DNA of 64,000 nt from VXYK01 sp965214565 (GTDB lineage Bacteria; Actinomycetota; Acidimicrobiia; Acidimicrobiales; Aldehydirespiratoraceae), in the NCBI GenBank assembly GCA_965214565.1, contig OZ243951.1, positions 3,162,001-3,226,000 of the forward strand. Reading direction: 5' to 3'. The translations under genes and the position numbers were made by a program. The notes beneath the pieces were generated by a model, which was not told the DNA's origin, ran no database searches, and was given only the letters and a program-made list of their open reading frames with translations. Shown one piece after another: positions 31,255 through 41,382 of this stretch; within the stretch, counting starts at the first letter, position 1; each line of letters begins with the position of its first letter.

Positions 31255-33408
31255 TCAACTCTGCGGTTGGAAGCGTCGCAGGCGCATGCTGTTGCTGACC
31301 ACGAACAATGAGGACAGTCCCATGGCTGCGGCTGCGATCATCGGGTTCAACACACCTGAGGCCGCCAGCGGAATGGCTGCTGCGTTGTAGGCGAAGGCCC
31401 AGAACAGGTTGCCCTTGATCGTGCTGAGGGTTCTGCGGGACAACGCCACGGCGTCGGCGACGGCAACGAGGTCTCCTCTCAGCACGGTGAGGTCGGAGGC
31501 TTCCATGGCGATGTCGGTTCCGTTGCCCATGGCGATGCCGACATCGGCCTGGGCCAGGGCGGGAGCGTCGTTGATCCCGTCGCCGACCATGGCGACGCGA
31601 TACCCCTCGCTCTGCAGTCTGGCGATCTCAGCGACCTTGTCGTCGGGGAACATGGCGGCTCGCACCCGTTCGATTCCAACTGCCGCGGCAATGCTTCGTG
31701 CGGTCCGTTCGTTGTCGCCGGTCAGCAGCACGACGTCGAGGTCCTGTCTCCTGAGCGCGGCGACGGCTTCTGCCGACGACGGCTTGATCTGGTCTGCGAC
31801 TACCAGAGCGGCTCGGGCGACGGGTCCGCGCCCCACCGTTCCGCGTCCGACGAAGGCCACGGTTCGGCCCTGCGCCTCGGCTTCGCTCGCGAGCTGTTCG
31901 ACCTCAGGAGCGATCTCGCTGAACATGTCTCGACGACCGACGACGACGGCAGTTCCGTCGACCGATCCGACGACACCAAATCCGGGGCGGTTCTCGAAAT
32001 CGGTCACTGAGCGGTCGGTTTCTGCCCCTTCAGTGGTTGATTGAGCGGCGATTGCTAGGGCGATGGGGTGTTCGGAGCGTGATTCGAGGGCCGCGGCAAG
32101 CCCCAGCAGTTCGTCGCCGTCGCCGTCGGGGTCGATCACTTCGACCAGTTCCATGCGGCCGTGGGTGACCGTGCCGGTCTTGTCGAGCACGACGGTGTCG
32201 AGCCGTCGACTGTCCTCGAGCACCTCTGCTCCCTTGATGATGATGCCCAGCTGTGCTCCCCGACCGGTTCCGACGAGGATGGCCAACGGGGTGGCGAGAC
32301 CCAGAGCACAGGGGCAGGCGATGATCAGCACCGCGACCGCGGCGGTGAATGCGTCGGCCCCGGAGGCTGCCAGGAGTAGCCAACCGAGCAGCGTCGACAA
32401 CGCAATGGCGATGGCGACAGGGACGAAGACCCCCGCCACGCGGTCGGCGAGCCGTTGGATCTGGGCACGGCTGCCCTGCGCCTCGTCGACGAGGCGGATG
32501 ATCTGGGCCAACGCTGTGTCGGTCCCCACCCGCGTGGCCTCAATCAGCAGCGAGCCGTTGGCGTTGACCGTGGCACCGATGACTTCGTCGCCGGTTCGGA
32601 CCTCGACCGGTACCGGCTCACCGGTGACCATCGATACATCGACCGCAGAGTGCCCCTCGAGCACAACCCCGTCGGTAGCGATCTTCTCGCCGGGCCGCAC
32701 CCGGAATCGCATACCCACGGCCAGGTCGTCGATGGCGATCTCTGTGCCGTCTTCGAGCATGGCGGTGCGAGCGCCCAGATCCGCGAGGGATCGGATCGCC
32801 TCTCCAGACCGGCGGGTGGCTCGAACCTCGAGCCACTTTCCGAGCAGGATCAGGGTGATGATCACCGCGCTCGTCTCGAAGTAGACCTCTGCGTCGACGT
32901 CGGCCATCAGCACCACCGCCGACCAGGTCCAGGCCGCCAGAGTTCCGACAGAGACCAGCGTGTCCATGGTGACCAGACGATGTCGCAGGTTGGCGAAGGC
33001 GACACGGTGGAATCGCCAGCCCGACCAGTAGACGACCGGTGTGGCCAGCAACAACGCGGCCCACTCCCATCCGTCGAAGCGCAGCGGACGGATCATCGAG
33101 ACTGCTGCGACGACGACTGTTAGCGCCGCAGCGAGCCGGAACCGCAGCCACAGGTCGGCTTGACGTGCTGCTTCAGCTGCGTCCCGGTCGATCTCGGCCG
33201 GAGCGGAGTAACCGAGCGACTCGATGGCAGTGCGGAGGGCCTCGACGCCGACTGCGTCGCTGTGGAACACCGTGGCTTTGCTGGTGGCGAAGTTCACCTG
33301 AGCCGAAGCTACGCCTTCGAGACGGTTCAGGCTCTGCTCGATCGAGGCCGCGCACGCCGAACAGGTCATGCCACCAACCGCAAGTTCCGAGCGAACTTCG
33401 GTTTCCAT
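31255..33408 (-). CDS. copA: copper-type P1B ATPase
   Basis: A 717-residue heavy-metal exporter. It has one N-terminal HMA domain (GGMTCSACAASIE, CxxC), membrane segments, the TGEPVPVE actuator loop, and the intramembrane metal motif IIACPCALGLATPL. The phosphorylation site is DKTGTVTHG, the nucleotide domain has a SEHPIA His, and the hinge is VGDGINDAPALAQADVG. The CPC motif with YN (in AFAYNAAAIPLA) and MxxSS (MGLSSLFVV) in the last helices points to Cu(I) export. No regulator or chaperone gene is adjacent. The start is the ATG at 33406-33408. Confidence 0.94.
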   Translation of the reverse strand: METEVRSELAVGGMTCSACAASIEQSLNRLEGVASAQVNFATSKATVFHSDAVGVEALRTAIESLGYSAPAEIDRDAAEAARQADLWLRFRLAAALTVVVAAVSMIRPLRFDGWEWAALLLATPVVYWSGWRFHRVAFANLRHRLVTMDTLVSVGTLAAWTWSAVVLMADVDAEVYFETSAVIITLILLGKWLEVRATRRSGEAIRSLADLGARTAMLEDGTEIAIDDLAVGMRFRVRPGEKIATDGVVLEGHSAVDVSMVTGEPVPVEVRTGDEVIGATVNANGSLLIEATRVGTDTALAQIIRLVDEAQGSRAQIQRLADRVAGVFVPVAIAIALSTLLGWLLLAASGADAFTAAVAVLIIACPCALGLATPLAILVGTGRGAQLGIIIKGAEVLEDSRRLDTVVLDKTGTVTHGRMELVEVIDPDGDGDELLGLAAALESRSEHPIALAIAAQSTTEGAETDRSVTDFENRPGFGVVGSVDGTAVVVGRRDMFSEIAPEVEQLASEAEAQGRTVAFVGRGTVGRGPVARAALVVADQIKPSSAEAVAALRRQDLDVVLLTGDNERTARSIAAAVGIERVRAAMFPDDKVAEIARLQSEGYRVAMVGDGINDAPALAQADVGIAMGNGTDIAMEASDLTVLRGDLVAVADAVALSRRTLSTIKGNLFWAFAYNAAAIPLAASGVLNPMIAAAAMGLSSLFVVSNSMRLRRFQPQS

Positions 33409-33432
33409 AACCCCAGCCTAAGCTTGAGGTAG

Positions 33433-35061
33433 ATGGCCGTGACGCGACTTGCTGAACTTGTCTGGGACGACTCGTTCACCCGCGAGCTTCCCGCCGACGC
33501 GGACACTGCCAACCGCGTGCGCCAGGTCCACGGAGCAGCCTACTCGCGGGTCATGCCGACCCCGACCGAAGCGCCGATGCTAGTGTCCGCTTCCGCTGAG
33601 CTGCTGGAGATGCTCGGTCTTGATGCCGACATCGGCGATGACGAGTGGTTCGTGCGGGCGATGACCGGCAATTCCGTCATCGCCGGGACGGACCCGCATG
33701 CGATGTGTTACGGGGGCCACCAGTTCGGCAACTGGGCCGGTCAACTCGGTGACGGCAGGGCCATCAACCTTGGCGAGGTGCTGACCGAGTCCGACGGCCG
33801 TCAGACACTGCAGCTCAAAGGAGCCGGTCCCACGCCGTATTCCCGCACTGCGGACGGTCTGGCAGTGCTGCGTTCGTCAATACGCGAGTTCCTGTGCAGT
33901 GAGGCGATGCATCATCTGGGTGTGCCCACGACGCGGGCGCTGACCGTGGCTCTCACCGGCGACAAGGTCGTACGTGACATGTTCTATGACGGCCGTCCGG
34001 CCCTTGAGCGGGGCGCGGTTGTCTGTCGGGTAGCTCCCTCGTTCATTCGTTTCGGGAACTTCGAGATCTTCGCGGCGCGTGGCGACATCGACAACCTTCG
34101 CCGCCTCGCCGACTACACGATCCGGACCCACTTCGCAGCCTTGCTTGAATCACACGGCATCGTCTCGCCAGAGGGTCCGGTCTCCAAGGACGTCTACGTG
34201 GACTGGCTCGCCGAGGTCGCCAAGCGCACCGCGGACATGATCGTCCACTGGCAGCGTGTCGGATTCGTCCACGGGGTGATGAACACCGACAACATGTCGA
34301 TTCACGGACTCACCATCGACTACGGGCCCTACGGATGGCTCGAGGACTACGACCCCGGTTGGACGCCCAACACGACCGACGCCTCGATGAAGCGTTACCG
34401 CTTCGGCGCTCAGCCCCATATTGCGAGCTGGAACGTCGAGCGTCTGGCGAACGCCATATACCCGCTCGTCGAAGAGGTTGAACCGCTGCAGGAGGCGCTC
34501 AATTCCTACGTCACCCGTTTCAACGAGCGGTGGCCGCAGATGATGGCCGACAAGCTCGGAATCGTCGATTTCGATCCCGAGTCGGACCAGTCGCTGATCG
34601 AGGGACTACTTGAACTGCTGGTCCGGGCAGAGACCGACATGACCTTGTTCTTCCGAGGCCTGGCCGATATCGACACCGCGTCGGCCACGATCACTGATGA
34701 CGCGTTGGTCGCGCCATTGGTGGAGGCCTACTACGTCGCCGATCAGTTCAGCGGCGACCACCGCGCCAACACGGTCGCCTGGCTGCGCCGCTACCGGGAA
34801 CGGATCGCTGCGGGCGGCCAGCCCGATCCACAGCGCAAGCGTGCCATGAACTCGGTGAACCCCAAGTACGTCCTGCGCAACTATCTGGCGCAGTTGGCTA
34901 TCGACGACGCCGACCAGGGTGACTTTGGGTTGACCAACGAACTGCTCGATGTGCTGCGCAACCCGTACGACGAGCAACCCGAGCACGAGCGCTTCGCCGC
35001 CAAGCGGCCCGACTGGGCCCGCACCCGCCCCGGCTGTTCGATGCTCAGCTGCTCGAGTTGA
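33433..35061 (+). CDS. selO: SelO-type protein adenylyltransferase (UPF0061/YdiU)
   Basis: A pseudokinase-fold enzyme that transfers AMP to Ser/Thr/Tyr of proteins. The 542 residues show YGGHQFGNWAGQLGDGRA, the nucleotide loop LQLKGAGPTPYSR, SIREFLCSEAMHHLGVPTTRAL, the catalytic segment FVHGVMNTDNMSIHG, and IDYGPYGW with the metal Asp. The C-terminal CSMLSCSS is the conserved redox Cys tail of bacterial SelO. It is full length and all key regions are present. It is divergent from copA, with only 24 nt between starts. Confidence 0.95.
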   Translation: MAVTRLAELVWDDSFTRELPADADTANRVRQVHGAAYSRVMPTPTEAPMLVSASAELLEMLGLDADIGDDEWFVRAMTGNSVIAGTDPHAMCYGGHQFGNWAGQLGDGRAINLGEVLTESDGRQTLQLKGAGPTPYSRTADGLAVLRSSIREFLCSEAMHHLGVPTTRALTVALTGDKVVRDMFYDGRPALERGAVVCRVAPSFIRFGNFEIFAARGDIDNLRRLADYTIRTHFAALLESHGIVSPEGPVSKDVYVDWLAEVAKRTADMIVHWQRVGFVHGVMNTDNMSIHGLTIDYGPYGWLEDYDPGWTPNTTDASMKRYRFGAQPHIASWNVERLANAIYPLVEEVEPLQEALNSYVTRFNERWPQMMADKLGIVDFDPESDQSLIEGLLELLVRAETDMTLFFRGLADIDTASATITDDALVAPLVEAYYVADQFSGDHRANTVAWLRRYRERIAAGGQPDPQRKRAMNSVNPKYVLRNYLAQLAIDDADQGDFGLTNELLDVLRNPYDEQPEHERFAAKRPDWARTRPGCSMLSCSS

Positions 35062-35154
35062 TCGCCACGTCGTGCAACTCCCAGACCGAAGCGCGCTCCG
35101 GCTCTTGAACGGGTGACGGGCAACGGGCTCGACGCCCGCCTGTAACCTCGCCCT

Positions 35155-36243
35155 GTGCGCATCGCCTACGTAGGTCCCGTGCCGCCCCATCGAGGGGGCA
35201 TCGCCCAGCATGGACAACGAACCGTCGAGGCCCTTCGCGCCTGCGGCCACACCGTCGAGGTGGTCTCCTGGCGGGCTCTGTACCCGCGGCTGCTCGTGAA
35301 ACACCAACAGCCGCGGATCACCGCTGCGGATCGTGAACAGGCCCGCTTCTGTCTGCAATGGTGGAACCCGCTGAGCTGGATCACCGCGGGCAGGTCGCTT
35401 CGAAATGCCGATCTCATCGTGGTGAGCTGGGCCACACCGGTTCACGCCATTCCCCTGCGGGTGCTTGCAGGCGCCAGCGGCGGTGCCACCGCGGTCGCCA
35501 TGCTCCACAACCCCGAGCCGCACGAACCCATGCCATTCTCCCGGCTGCTGCTCAAGGTTCTGCTGCGGCGGATGCGCGGCGTAGTTGTTCACAGCGAGGC
35601 CGTCGCCGACAGGGTCCGCGAGCTCACCGGAGTCACCTCAGTGCAGGTCACCGCCCATCCTCCCAACTTGAGGATCAACCGGGCTCCGCTGCCCCCGACT
35701 CCGCCGCTCCGGTTGCTCATGTTGGGGTTTGTGCGGCGCTACAAGGGTGTCGATCTGGCCTTCGACGCGGTCGCTCTCGGTGTCAGCCGGGGGCTTGAGC
35801 TCGAGCTGACGGTTGCCGGGGACTTCTGGGAGCCTCCAGAACCTCTCTTCGCAGAGCTCTCGGCGCGGGGGCTCAACGATGCAGTGACACTGCGACCCGG
35901 ATATGTACCCGACGATCAGGTGGAGGAGCTGCTCTCCGCGCATCACCTGCTGGTCGCCCCCTATCGCTCGGCGACCGTGTCCGGCCTCGTTCCTTTGGCC
36001 TTCTCAGCAGGACGTCCAGTGGTCGCGACCCCCGTCGGCGGGCTGCCCGAGGCGGTGACCGACGGGGGCAACGGAACCGTTTCCGAGGCGGTGAACGCCG
36101 AGTCGTTTCTGGACGCCATCGAGAGGGCCGCGGCTGACCTCGACGCGCTCGCTGGCGCTGCCACCCAATCCGCAGGCGACTGGCTCGACGTGGCGAGAGC
36201 CCTGTTGACGGCCGCCGGACAAGACCCTCGAGAACCGGGTTGA
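35155..36243 (+). CDS. GT-B glycosyltransferase (family 4/1 type)
   Basis: A 362-residue glycosyltransferase starting at GTG 35155 (RIAYVGPVPPHRGGIAQHG). The N-terminal acceptor domain is Rossmann-like. The C-terminal donor domain has LLMLGFVRRYKGVDLA, an HHLLVAPYRSATVSGLVPLAFSAG stretch and RPVVATPVGGLPE, which hold the nucleotide-sugar contacts. No membrane anchor is present. The acceptor is unknown; it may add a sugar to the same surface glycan system. It converges with the membrane glycosyltransferase gene. Confidence 0.88.
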   Translation: MRIAYVGPVPPHRGGIAQHGQRTVEALRACGHTVEVVSWRALYPRLLVKHQQPRITAADREQARFCLQWWNPLSWITAGRSLRNADLIVVSWATPVHAIPLRVLAGASGGATAVAMLHNPEPHEPMPFSRLLLKVLLRRMRGVVVHSEAVADRVRELTGVTSVQVTAHPPNLRINRAPLPPTPPLRLLMLGFVRRYKGVDLAFDAVALGVSRGLELELTVAGDFWEPPEPLFAELSARGLNDAVTLRPGYVPDDQVEELLSAHHLLVAPYRSATVSGLVPLAFSAGRPVVATPVGGLPEAVTDGGNGTVSEAVNAESFLDAIERAAADLDALAGAATQSAGDWLDVARALLTAAGQDPREPG

Positions 36244-36255
36244 AGAGCTGTTTGG

Positions 36256-37713
36256 TCAACCGTCCAAGACGAACACGCTGACCCGCCCCATCTCGAACAT
36301 CTCGGCAACATCTTCCACGGTGGGGTCACCCAGACGCACTGAGTAGGACGAGTCGACGAGCACAATGTCGGCGTCTTCGCGGGTCACTGGCTCGCCGCCC
36401 TCAACAAGATTCCATCCTGGAAGATGATGCGACGCTATGTGGAGCGGTCCGAACAGTTCGATGCGGCTGTCGGAGTCGAAGCCGCGTTCACTGAGCTCCG
36501 ATTCGAGAGCGGCGTAGTCCTGGGGTTGCAGCGTGGCGAGTCGCACCAGAGACAAGGTCCCGGCGACCACCAGCAGCGCCAGGCTCGCCACACCCACGAC
36601 ACGCCAGAACTTCGGGACTGCGCCGAACACCGAGGTCGCACCCGCTGCCAACAGCAGCACCAGAGGGGGCCATACGACGAAGCGGTAGTGACGGATCTCC
36701 ACGGGCAGAAGCGACAGGCACAGGTATATCCCCGCGACCGCCGACAGGCAGTAGACAACGGGCCGCAGTCGCCGAGGATCAACGAATGCAAGGCAGACCA
36801 GCCCGATCGCTGCGGCTGTCAGCCAGGGCCCCTCTGCGTCGAAGTGGTACCAGAGTTCGGTGTACCAGGGGGGATGCAGAGTCGACTCCCCCCGCACGTA
36901 CACCAGGTGGCCGGTATCGGCGTGGTCACGTTGAAACTCGATCATCGAGGAGACCGCATCATTTGCATCGCGCCCGAAGGGGGCGTATGTCACACCGAAG
37001 GTGACGACCGAGACCACACCGGCCACCACCAGGCGGGCAACCACGCGCAGCCGATGGACGGCGAGCAGGAACACCGCTATCGGAACAGCGACGAAGACTC
37101 CGGAGAGTTTCGATCCGGTGGCCAGGCCGATCGCAACCCCGAGCCCGACGGCGTCGAGCCATCCGGCACGTCGGCTGAGACGCCAACCGAACCACAACGC
37201 CAACAGCATGAACATCGCTGTGACCGGCTCGAGGTATGCGAAGCGTTCGAGTCGATCGCCCGGTGTGCGTGCCTCGATGGAGCCGATGGAACGGGGCAGG
37301 GCAACCCACAGTGCGGCCGCAACGACACCTGTGACCGGACCCAGCATCGCGGTGCCCAGGCGCCACAGCGTCAACGCGATCACCACCGATGCAAGCGCTG
37401 ACACGACGCGGGCAGCGGTGACCCCGTCCCCGAGCAGCACCTGCGCTGATCCGAACAGGTAGGGGACGACCGGCGGGTGTCCCGCGGTGTCGCTCAGGTC
37501 ACCGGCAAGGTAGTCGCGTCCGAGCGAGGCATAGATCGGCTCGTCGAACAGAATCGTCGTGGTGCCGATCCGCCAGACTCCGGCCCACAGCGCCACCAGG
37601 CCGATCACGATGCCGGTCAGCAGAGAGTGGCGGTTCAGTTTCGCAGCTAGGCCGGGTTCGTCAAACCACTCGTCCTCAAGACCCTTCAAGCGCGTGGTTA
37701 CCGTTGCAATCAT
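36256..37713 (-). CDS. GT39/ArnT-like membrane glycosyltransferase
   Basis: A 485-residue protein with about ten or more hydrophobic segments and a C-terminal soluble part. The first extracytoplasmic loop has FDEPIYASLGRDYLAGDLS, with the acidic pair needed in polyprenyl-phosphate-sugar transferases, then HPPVVPYLFG. It probably uses a polyprenyl-phosphate sugar donor, as made by the GT2 of this window, to modify protein or lipid outside the membrane. The start is taken as MIATVTTRL (37713); a 15-residue longer form is possible. Confidence 0.83.
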   Translation of the reverse strand: MIATVTTRLKGLEDEWFDEPGLAAKLNRHSLLTGIVIGLVALWAGVWRIGTTTILFDEPIYASLGRDYLAGDLSDTAGHPPVVPYLFGSAQVLLGDGVTAARVVSALASVVIALTLWRLGTAMLGPVTGVVAAALWVALPRSIGSIEARTPGDRLERFAYLEPVTAMFMLLALWFGWRLSRRAGWLDAVGLGVAIGLATGSKLSGVFVAVPIAVFLLAVHRLRVVARLVVAGVVSVVTFGVTYAPFGRDANDAVSSMIEFQRDHADTGHLVYVRGESTLHPPWYTELWYHFDAEGPWLTAAAIGLVCLAFVDPRRLRPVVYCLSAVAGIYLCLSLLPVEIRHYRFVVWPPLVLLLAAGATSVFGAVPKFWRVVGVASLALLVVAGTLSLVRLATLQPQDYAALESELSERGFDSDSRIELFGPLHIASHHLPGWNLVEGGEPVTREDADIVLVDSSYSVRLGDPTVEDVAEMFEMGRVSVFVLDG

Positions 37714-37788
37714 CCCACAATATCTATGAATTCCTGGGCTTGTAGGCCTGTGGACCACGGCGGACGGCGCGCGCAGTTCCGATGGGAT

Positions 37789-38565
37789 TCAGCTCAGCGG
37801 CGGCACTCCCGTCAGGTTGACCTCGCAGAGCAGGCCGCCGTCGATGGTGATGGCCTGGCCGGTGATCGCTGTCGACTCGTCAGAGCCGAGGAACAGAACC
37901 AGATCGGCGATCTCCGAGGGCTGGATCGTGCGTCCGATGGCGTGCATCGCTGCGATCTCATCGCGGGTGGTGAGGCCGATCCCCAGAACCGATTCGAACA
38001 TCGGGGTCTCCACCACTCCGGGACAGACGGCGTTGCAGCGGATACCCAGGCGGCCGTACTCGATGGCGGTCACCCGGGTGAGGTTGATCAGCCCGGCCTT
38101 GGCCGCGCAGTACGGCGCATTGGCCGCGGAGGCGACCTGCCCGTACACCGAGGAAGTGTTGATGATCGAACCGCTCCTGCGCTCCACCATGTGCGGCAGC
38201 GCCGCCTGCATTCCGTAGAGCGGTGCGCTGAGCATGACTCTGATGCTGTCGTCCCAGCCGTCGAGGTCGAGATCGGCGACGTACCCGCCGGTTGAGGTGG
38301 CTGCGTTGTTGAACAGCACGTCGATGCGTCCGTGGTCGGTCACGCAGCGCTCCACCGCGGCTCGTACCTGCTCAGGGTCCGACACGTCGCACTCGAGGAA
38401 GGTCACGTCCGGTCCGACGTCGTCTACGAGTGCCTCCCCTCGTTCGGTGTCGCGGTCCGCCGCGATTACCTTCGCTCCCTCTGCGACGTAGCGCTTGGTT
38501 GTCGCCCAGCCGATCCCGCCGGCTGCGCCGGTGACTACCGCGGCCCGTCCGTCCATTCGTCCCAT
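37789..38565 (-). CDS. short-chain dehydrogenase/reductase
   Basis: A 258-residue classical SDR. It has the cofactor loop VVTGAAGGIGWAT, CDVSDPEQ (the Asp acting on adenine), NNAA, the catalytic Ser in INTSSVYG, and YCAAKAG (YxxxK). The acidic residue after strand 2 (AADRDTE) suggests NAD preference. The start is ATG 38565, preceded by GGAAGGA at 8 nt; the longer open frame upstream is rejected. Substrate unknown. The 204 nt upstream to the TauE/SafE gene hold no feature I recognise. Confidence 0.9.
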   Translation of the reverse strand: MGRMDGRAAVVTGAAGGIGWATTKRYVAEGAKVIAADRDTERGEALVDDVGPDVTFLECDVSDPEQVRAAVERCVTDHGRIDVLFNNAATSTGGYVADLDLDGWDDSIRVMLSAPLYGMQAALPHMVERRSGSIINTSSVYGQVASAANAPYCAAKAGLINLTRVTAIEYGRLGIRCNAVCPGVVETPMFESVLGIGLTTRDEIAAMHAIGRTIQPSEIADLVLFLGSDESTAITGQAITIDGGLLCEVNLTGVPPLS

Positions 38566-38769
38566 GTGCCGAGTCCTTCCTGCTTGAGTTCGGCTCGACA
38601 CTAACGCCCTGTACCAAGGGGCGATAACTCGACCGCCCCAGTCGGCAACCCGTACCCTTTCTCGGCGTATGGCGATTGTCCCCGGCGTGTCCTCGGTGGC
38701 CATCGTCAAACCGGATCCGATCTGATCTACCAACGGTGCCGCTCCCTGCCTGCCGTCACTTGGGCAGGG

Positions 38770-39510
38770 CTAATACAGACCCAACAGATGGCCGGACATC
38801 GCCACGACGGCGACCACGAGCACGGGACGGACGACCCTCTCACCACCGGCGACCGTTATGCGGGCGCCGACAACGGACCCGGCGGCCAGACCTGCCGCGA
38901 GCACTGTCGCGGGCAGCCAGTAGATGTCGCCGTTGATGATGAACACCGGCAAGGCAAAGACCGTGTAGACGAAGGTGACGATCACCTTGATGTGGTTGGT
39001 CGTCACAATGTCGATGCCCGCTCGGGTGAGCGCCACGATCAGAATCAACCCGATGCCTGCCTGGATCGATCCCCCATAAATGCCGACCGCGAAGAATACG
39101 AGCGTGGTGACCCACCAGGACCACTGGGGTCGGTCCTGCAGCTTCACGGGATCGGGTCTGATCAGCGACAGGGCGAGTATCGGGATCATCACCAGCCCGA
39201 AGACACGCTCGAAGTCGTCGTCGGTCAACTGCGAGACGAGTACCGAACCGACCAGCGCGCCTACCACCGTAGGCACGAGAATCCGGCCGATGCCGGCCCA
39301 TCCGGCCACTCCGCGGCGGCGGAACGTATCCGTGGCGCTCATTGACCCAGCGAGAACCCCGACCCGGTTGGAGCCGTTGGCGGCGTTTCCGGGCACGTCG
39401 GCGAACACCAGCAGGGGAACTGTCAGCAGAGAGCCCCCACCAGCCATCGTGTTGATGATTCCTGCCAGGAAACCACCACCGAGGAGAAGCACGACATGGA
39501 TGGCCTCCAT
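38770..39510 (-). CDS. TauE/SafE family membrane transporter
   Basis: A 246-residue protein with about seven to eight membrane segments. The internal repeat signature is clear: GFLAGIINTMAGGGSLLTVPLL in the first half with VPGNAANGSNRVGVL, and FFAVGIYGGSIQAGIGLILIVAL in the second. The family exports sulfite, sulfoacetate or related organic anions; the substrate here is not indicated. No sulfur-metabolism gene is adjacent. Confidence 0.9.
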   Translation of the reverse strand: MEAIHVVLLLGGGFLAGIINTMAGGGSLLTVPLLVFADVPGNAANGSNRVGVLAGSMSATDTFRRRGVAGWAGIGRILVPTVVGALVGSVLVSQLTDDDFERVFGLVMIPILALSLIRPDPVKLQDRPQWSWWVTTLVFFAVGIYGGSIQAGIGLILIVALTRAGIDIVTTNHIKVIVTFVYTVFALPVFIINGDIYWLPATVLAAGLAAGSVVGARITVAGGERVVRPVLVVAVVAMSGHLLGLY

Positions 39511-39590
39511 ACGTCTTACGTTATGCCCTGCTCACCACGCCCTGCTCACCGGCCGTCCGGGACCGCAGTAGGAATGACGGGCCGAGCGGG

Positions 39591-40490
39591 TCAGGGATTG
39601 GGGTTGAAGGGCCCTCGGTTCATCTGTTGGCGGACGGGTACCACAGTCGGATTGGTCATGAAGCGGCGCTGCCAGTTGGCGCCGTCGACGACGAGTGTGT
39701 GACCGGAGATGAAGCGGGCGTAGGGGCTGGCCAGGAAGGTCGCTGCCCAGCCGAACTCTCGGCGGGTGCCCACACGCATGGCTGGTTGGAGAAGGTCCTT
39801 TTCGGGATCGGCTCGTTGGAGGTTGGCGCTGATGTCCGCGGTCATGTCCTCATGCGGGATCAGGCCGGGAACCAGGCCGTTGACCTGGATGCCATAGGGC
39901 CCCCACTCCACAGCGAGGCTCTCGACCATGTTCTTAACGCCCGCCTTGGCGGCTGCGGAGTGGGCGAAACCGGGGCCGCCGGTCCATGCGTAGCTGGCCC
40001 CGATGTTGATGATGCTCGCTGCGGTGTTGGCCGCAAGGTGTCGGCGAGCGAACTCCCGTGCGACGAAGAAGGTTCCGTTGAGGGTGATGTCGACCACGGT
40101 GCGCCAAGCGTTGGGTGACATGTCCTCAGCCGGGACCGGGAAGTTCGCGGCCGCATTGTTGACGCATACCTGAGGGAGTCCGAACGCTTCGGAGGCCGCA
40201 TCGACCATGGCCGTGACCGAGACGGGGTCACGGATGTCGCAGACGACGGTTTCGACCGGCGCGCCGAGCTCGTCGATCGCGGCTCGGCCGGCGTCGAGAT
40301 TCTCCTGCTTGCGGCTGGCGATCACAATGCTCGCGCCGAGCCGGGCGAACTCCTGGGCGATCCCCTTGCCCAGACCCGTGCCGGCGCCGGTGATGAGCAC
40401 GGCGGTTCCGTCGAAGGTGCCCGCCGGCAATGCCGACGCGCCGAGCGGCGGCGGTGAGGGCAGCCCCTGTGGTCCGTCGTCGTTGCTCAT
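39591..40490 (-). CDS. SDR, 2,4-dienoyl-CoA reductase-like
   Basis: A 299-residue SDR from ATG 40490 (MSNDDGPQGLPSPPP). The cofactor loop is LITGAGTGLGKGIA, followed by IASRKQENLD with a basic patch suited to NADPH. The catalytic region reads NIGASYAW and FAHSAAAKAGV: Lys is present but the usual Tyr four residues earlier is not, as in 2,4-dienoyl-CoA reductases. The start overlaps the crotonase stop by one base (TGATG), so the two are translationally coupled and probably act together on unsaturated acyl-CoAs. Confidence 0.85.
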   Translation of the reverse strand: MSNDDGPQGLPSPPPLGASALPAGTFDGTAVLITGAGTGLGKGIAQEFARLGASIVIASRKQENLDAGRAAIDELGAPVETVVCDIRDPVSVTAMVDAASEAFGLPQVCVNNAAANFPVPAEDMSPNAWRTVVDITLNGTFFVAREFARRHLAANTAASIINIGASYAWTGGPGFAHSAAAKAGVKNMVESLAVEWGPYGIQVNGLVPGLIPHEDMTADISANLQRADPEKDLLQPAMRVGTRREFGWAATFLASPYARFISGHTLVVDGANWQRRFMTNPTVVPVRQQMNRGPFNPNP

Positions 40491-41269
40491 CACGATCCTC
40501 GGTAGATCGGCTCGCGGCCCTCGGCGCGGGCGGTTCTGAACTCGGCGAAGTCCTCTGATTTGTTGAGGAAGGTTTGGTAGATCAGTTCGTCCTCCATCGA
40601 GGTGCGGACCGGAGGCCGTGACAGGTGGCTGATCACACGGCGGGCGAGTTTGACTGTCACCGCGGGCGACGCTGCGATCTTGTCGGCCATCTCTTCGGCG
40701 GTGCTGTCGAGTTCGTCGGGCGCCACGACCCGGCTCACGATGCCGTGGGCGAGCGCTTCTTGCGCGTCGAGCACCCGCCCTGTGAGGACCATGTCGCTCA
40801 CCAGGCCGTGCCCGCACATTTCATAGAGCACCCCCATCCCGCCCGTGTCGGGGATCACGCCGTAGTTGACCTCGGGCAGCATGAAACGCGCCCCCTCGGC
40901 GGCGATGCGGATGTCGCACATCAAGGCCCGCTGGAAGGAGCCGCCAATGGACCAACCGCCGATCGCCACGATTATCGGCGCCTCCAGTTCCCAGATCTTC
41001 TGGATCCCCTTGTGTCCCCGGGTCATCAATTCGTGGTGGGTCATGTCGGTCACGTTGGTGCCGATGGCGGCGACGTCGCGGCCCGAGGACCAGTTCTTGC
41101 CCTCCCCGCGCCAGATCACTGCCCGTACTGAGGGGGTGGCGATCAGCTCATCGAATATTGCGAACAGATGGGCGTCCATGTCGTCGTCGAACGCGTTGTG
41201 CTTTCCGGTGTTGTTGTTGGTGATGGTCGCCACCGGGCCATCGATTTCCAGGATCAGCTTCTCGGTCAC
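40490..41269 (-). CDS. enoyl-CoA hydratase/isomerase family protein
   Basis: A 259-residue crotonase starting at GTG 41269. Motifs: ATITNNNTGKHNAFDDDM, the oxyanion region WSSGRDVAAIG, IVAIGGWSIGGSFQRALMCDIRIAA, and the second catalytic region LPEVNYGVIPDTGGMG. It is coupled to the SDR downstream through TGATG. This pairing fits side-branch beta-oxidation of unsaturated chains, an inference from context. Confidence 0.9.
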   Translation of the reverse strand: MTEKLILEIDGPVATITNNNTGKHNAFDDDMDAHLFAIFDELIATPSVRAVIWRGEGKNWSSGRDVAAIGTNVTDMTHHELMTRGHKGIQKIWELEAPIIVAIGGWSIGGSFQRALMCDIRIAAEGARFMLPEVNYGVIPDTGGMGVLYEMCGHGLVSDMVLTGRVLDAQEALAHGIVSRVVAPDELDSTAEEMADKIAASPAVTVKLARRVISHLSRPPVRTSMEDELIYQTFLNKSEDFAEFRTARAEGREPIYRGS

Positions 41270-41382
41270 GCCCTGATTCTGTCTGATTACCGGGCTCGGG
41301 GCACATTGGCCGCGCTTGTGGTTCCGCGGGGCGGTGCGACGGCCGATTGGATTAGCGCCGGTGGATTGGGGAAACTCCTCTG

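Noticed and set aside
34606..35592. Long minus-strand frame opposite selO and the start of the glycosyltransferase
   Set aside because: Shadow of two clear genes; no family motif and low-complexity composition.
36424..37401. 325-codon plus-strand frame opposite the membrane glycosyltransferase
   Set aside because: Composition is Arg/Gln/His-rich, typical of antisense to hydrophobic coding sequence; no start context.
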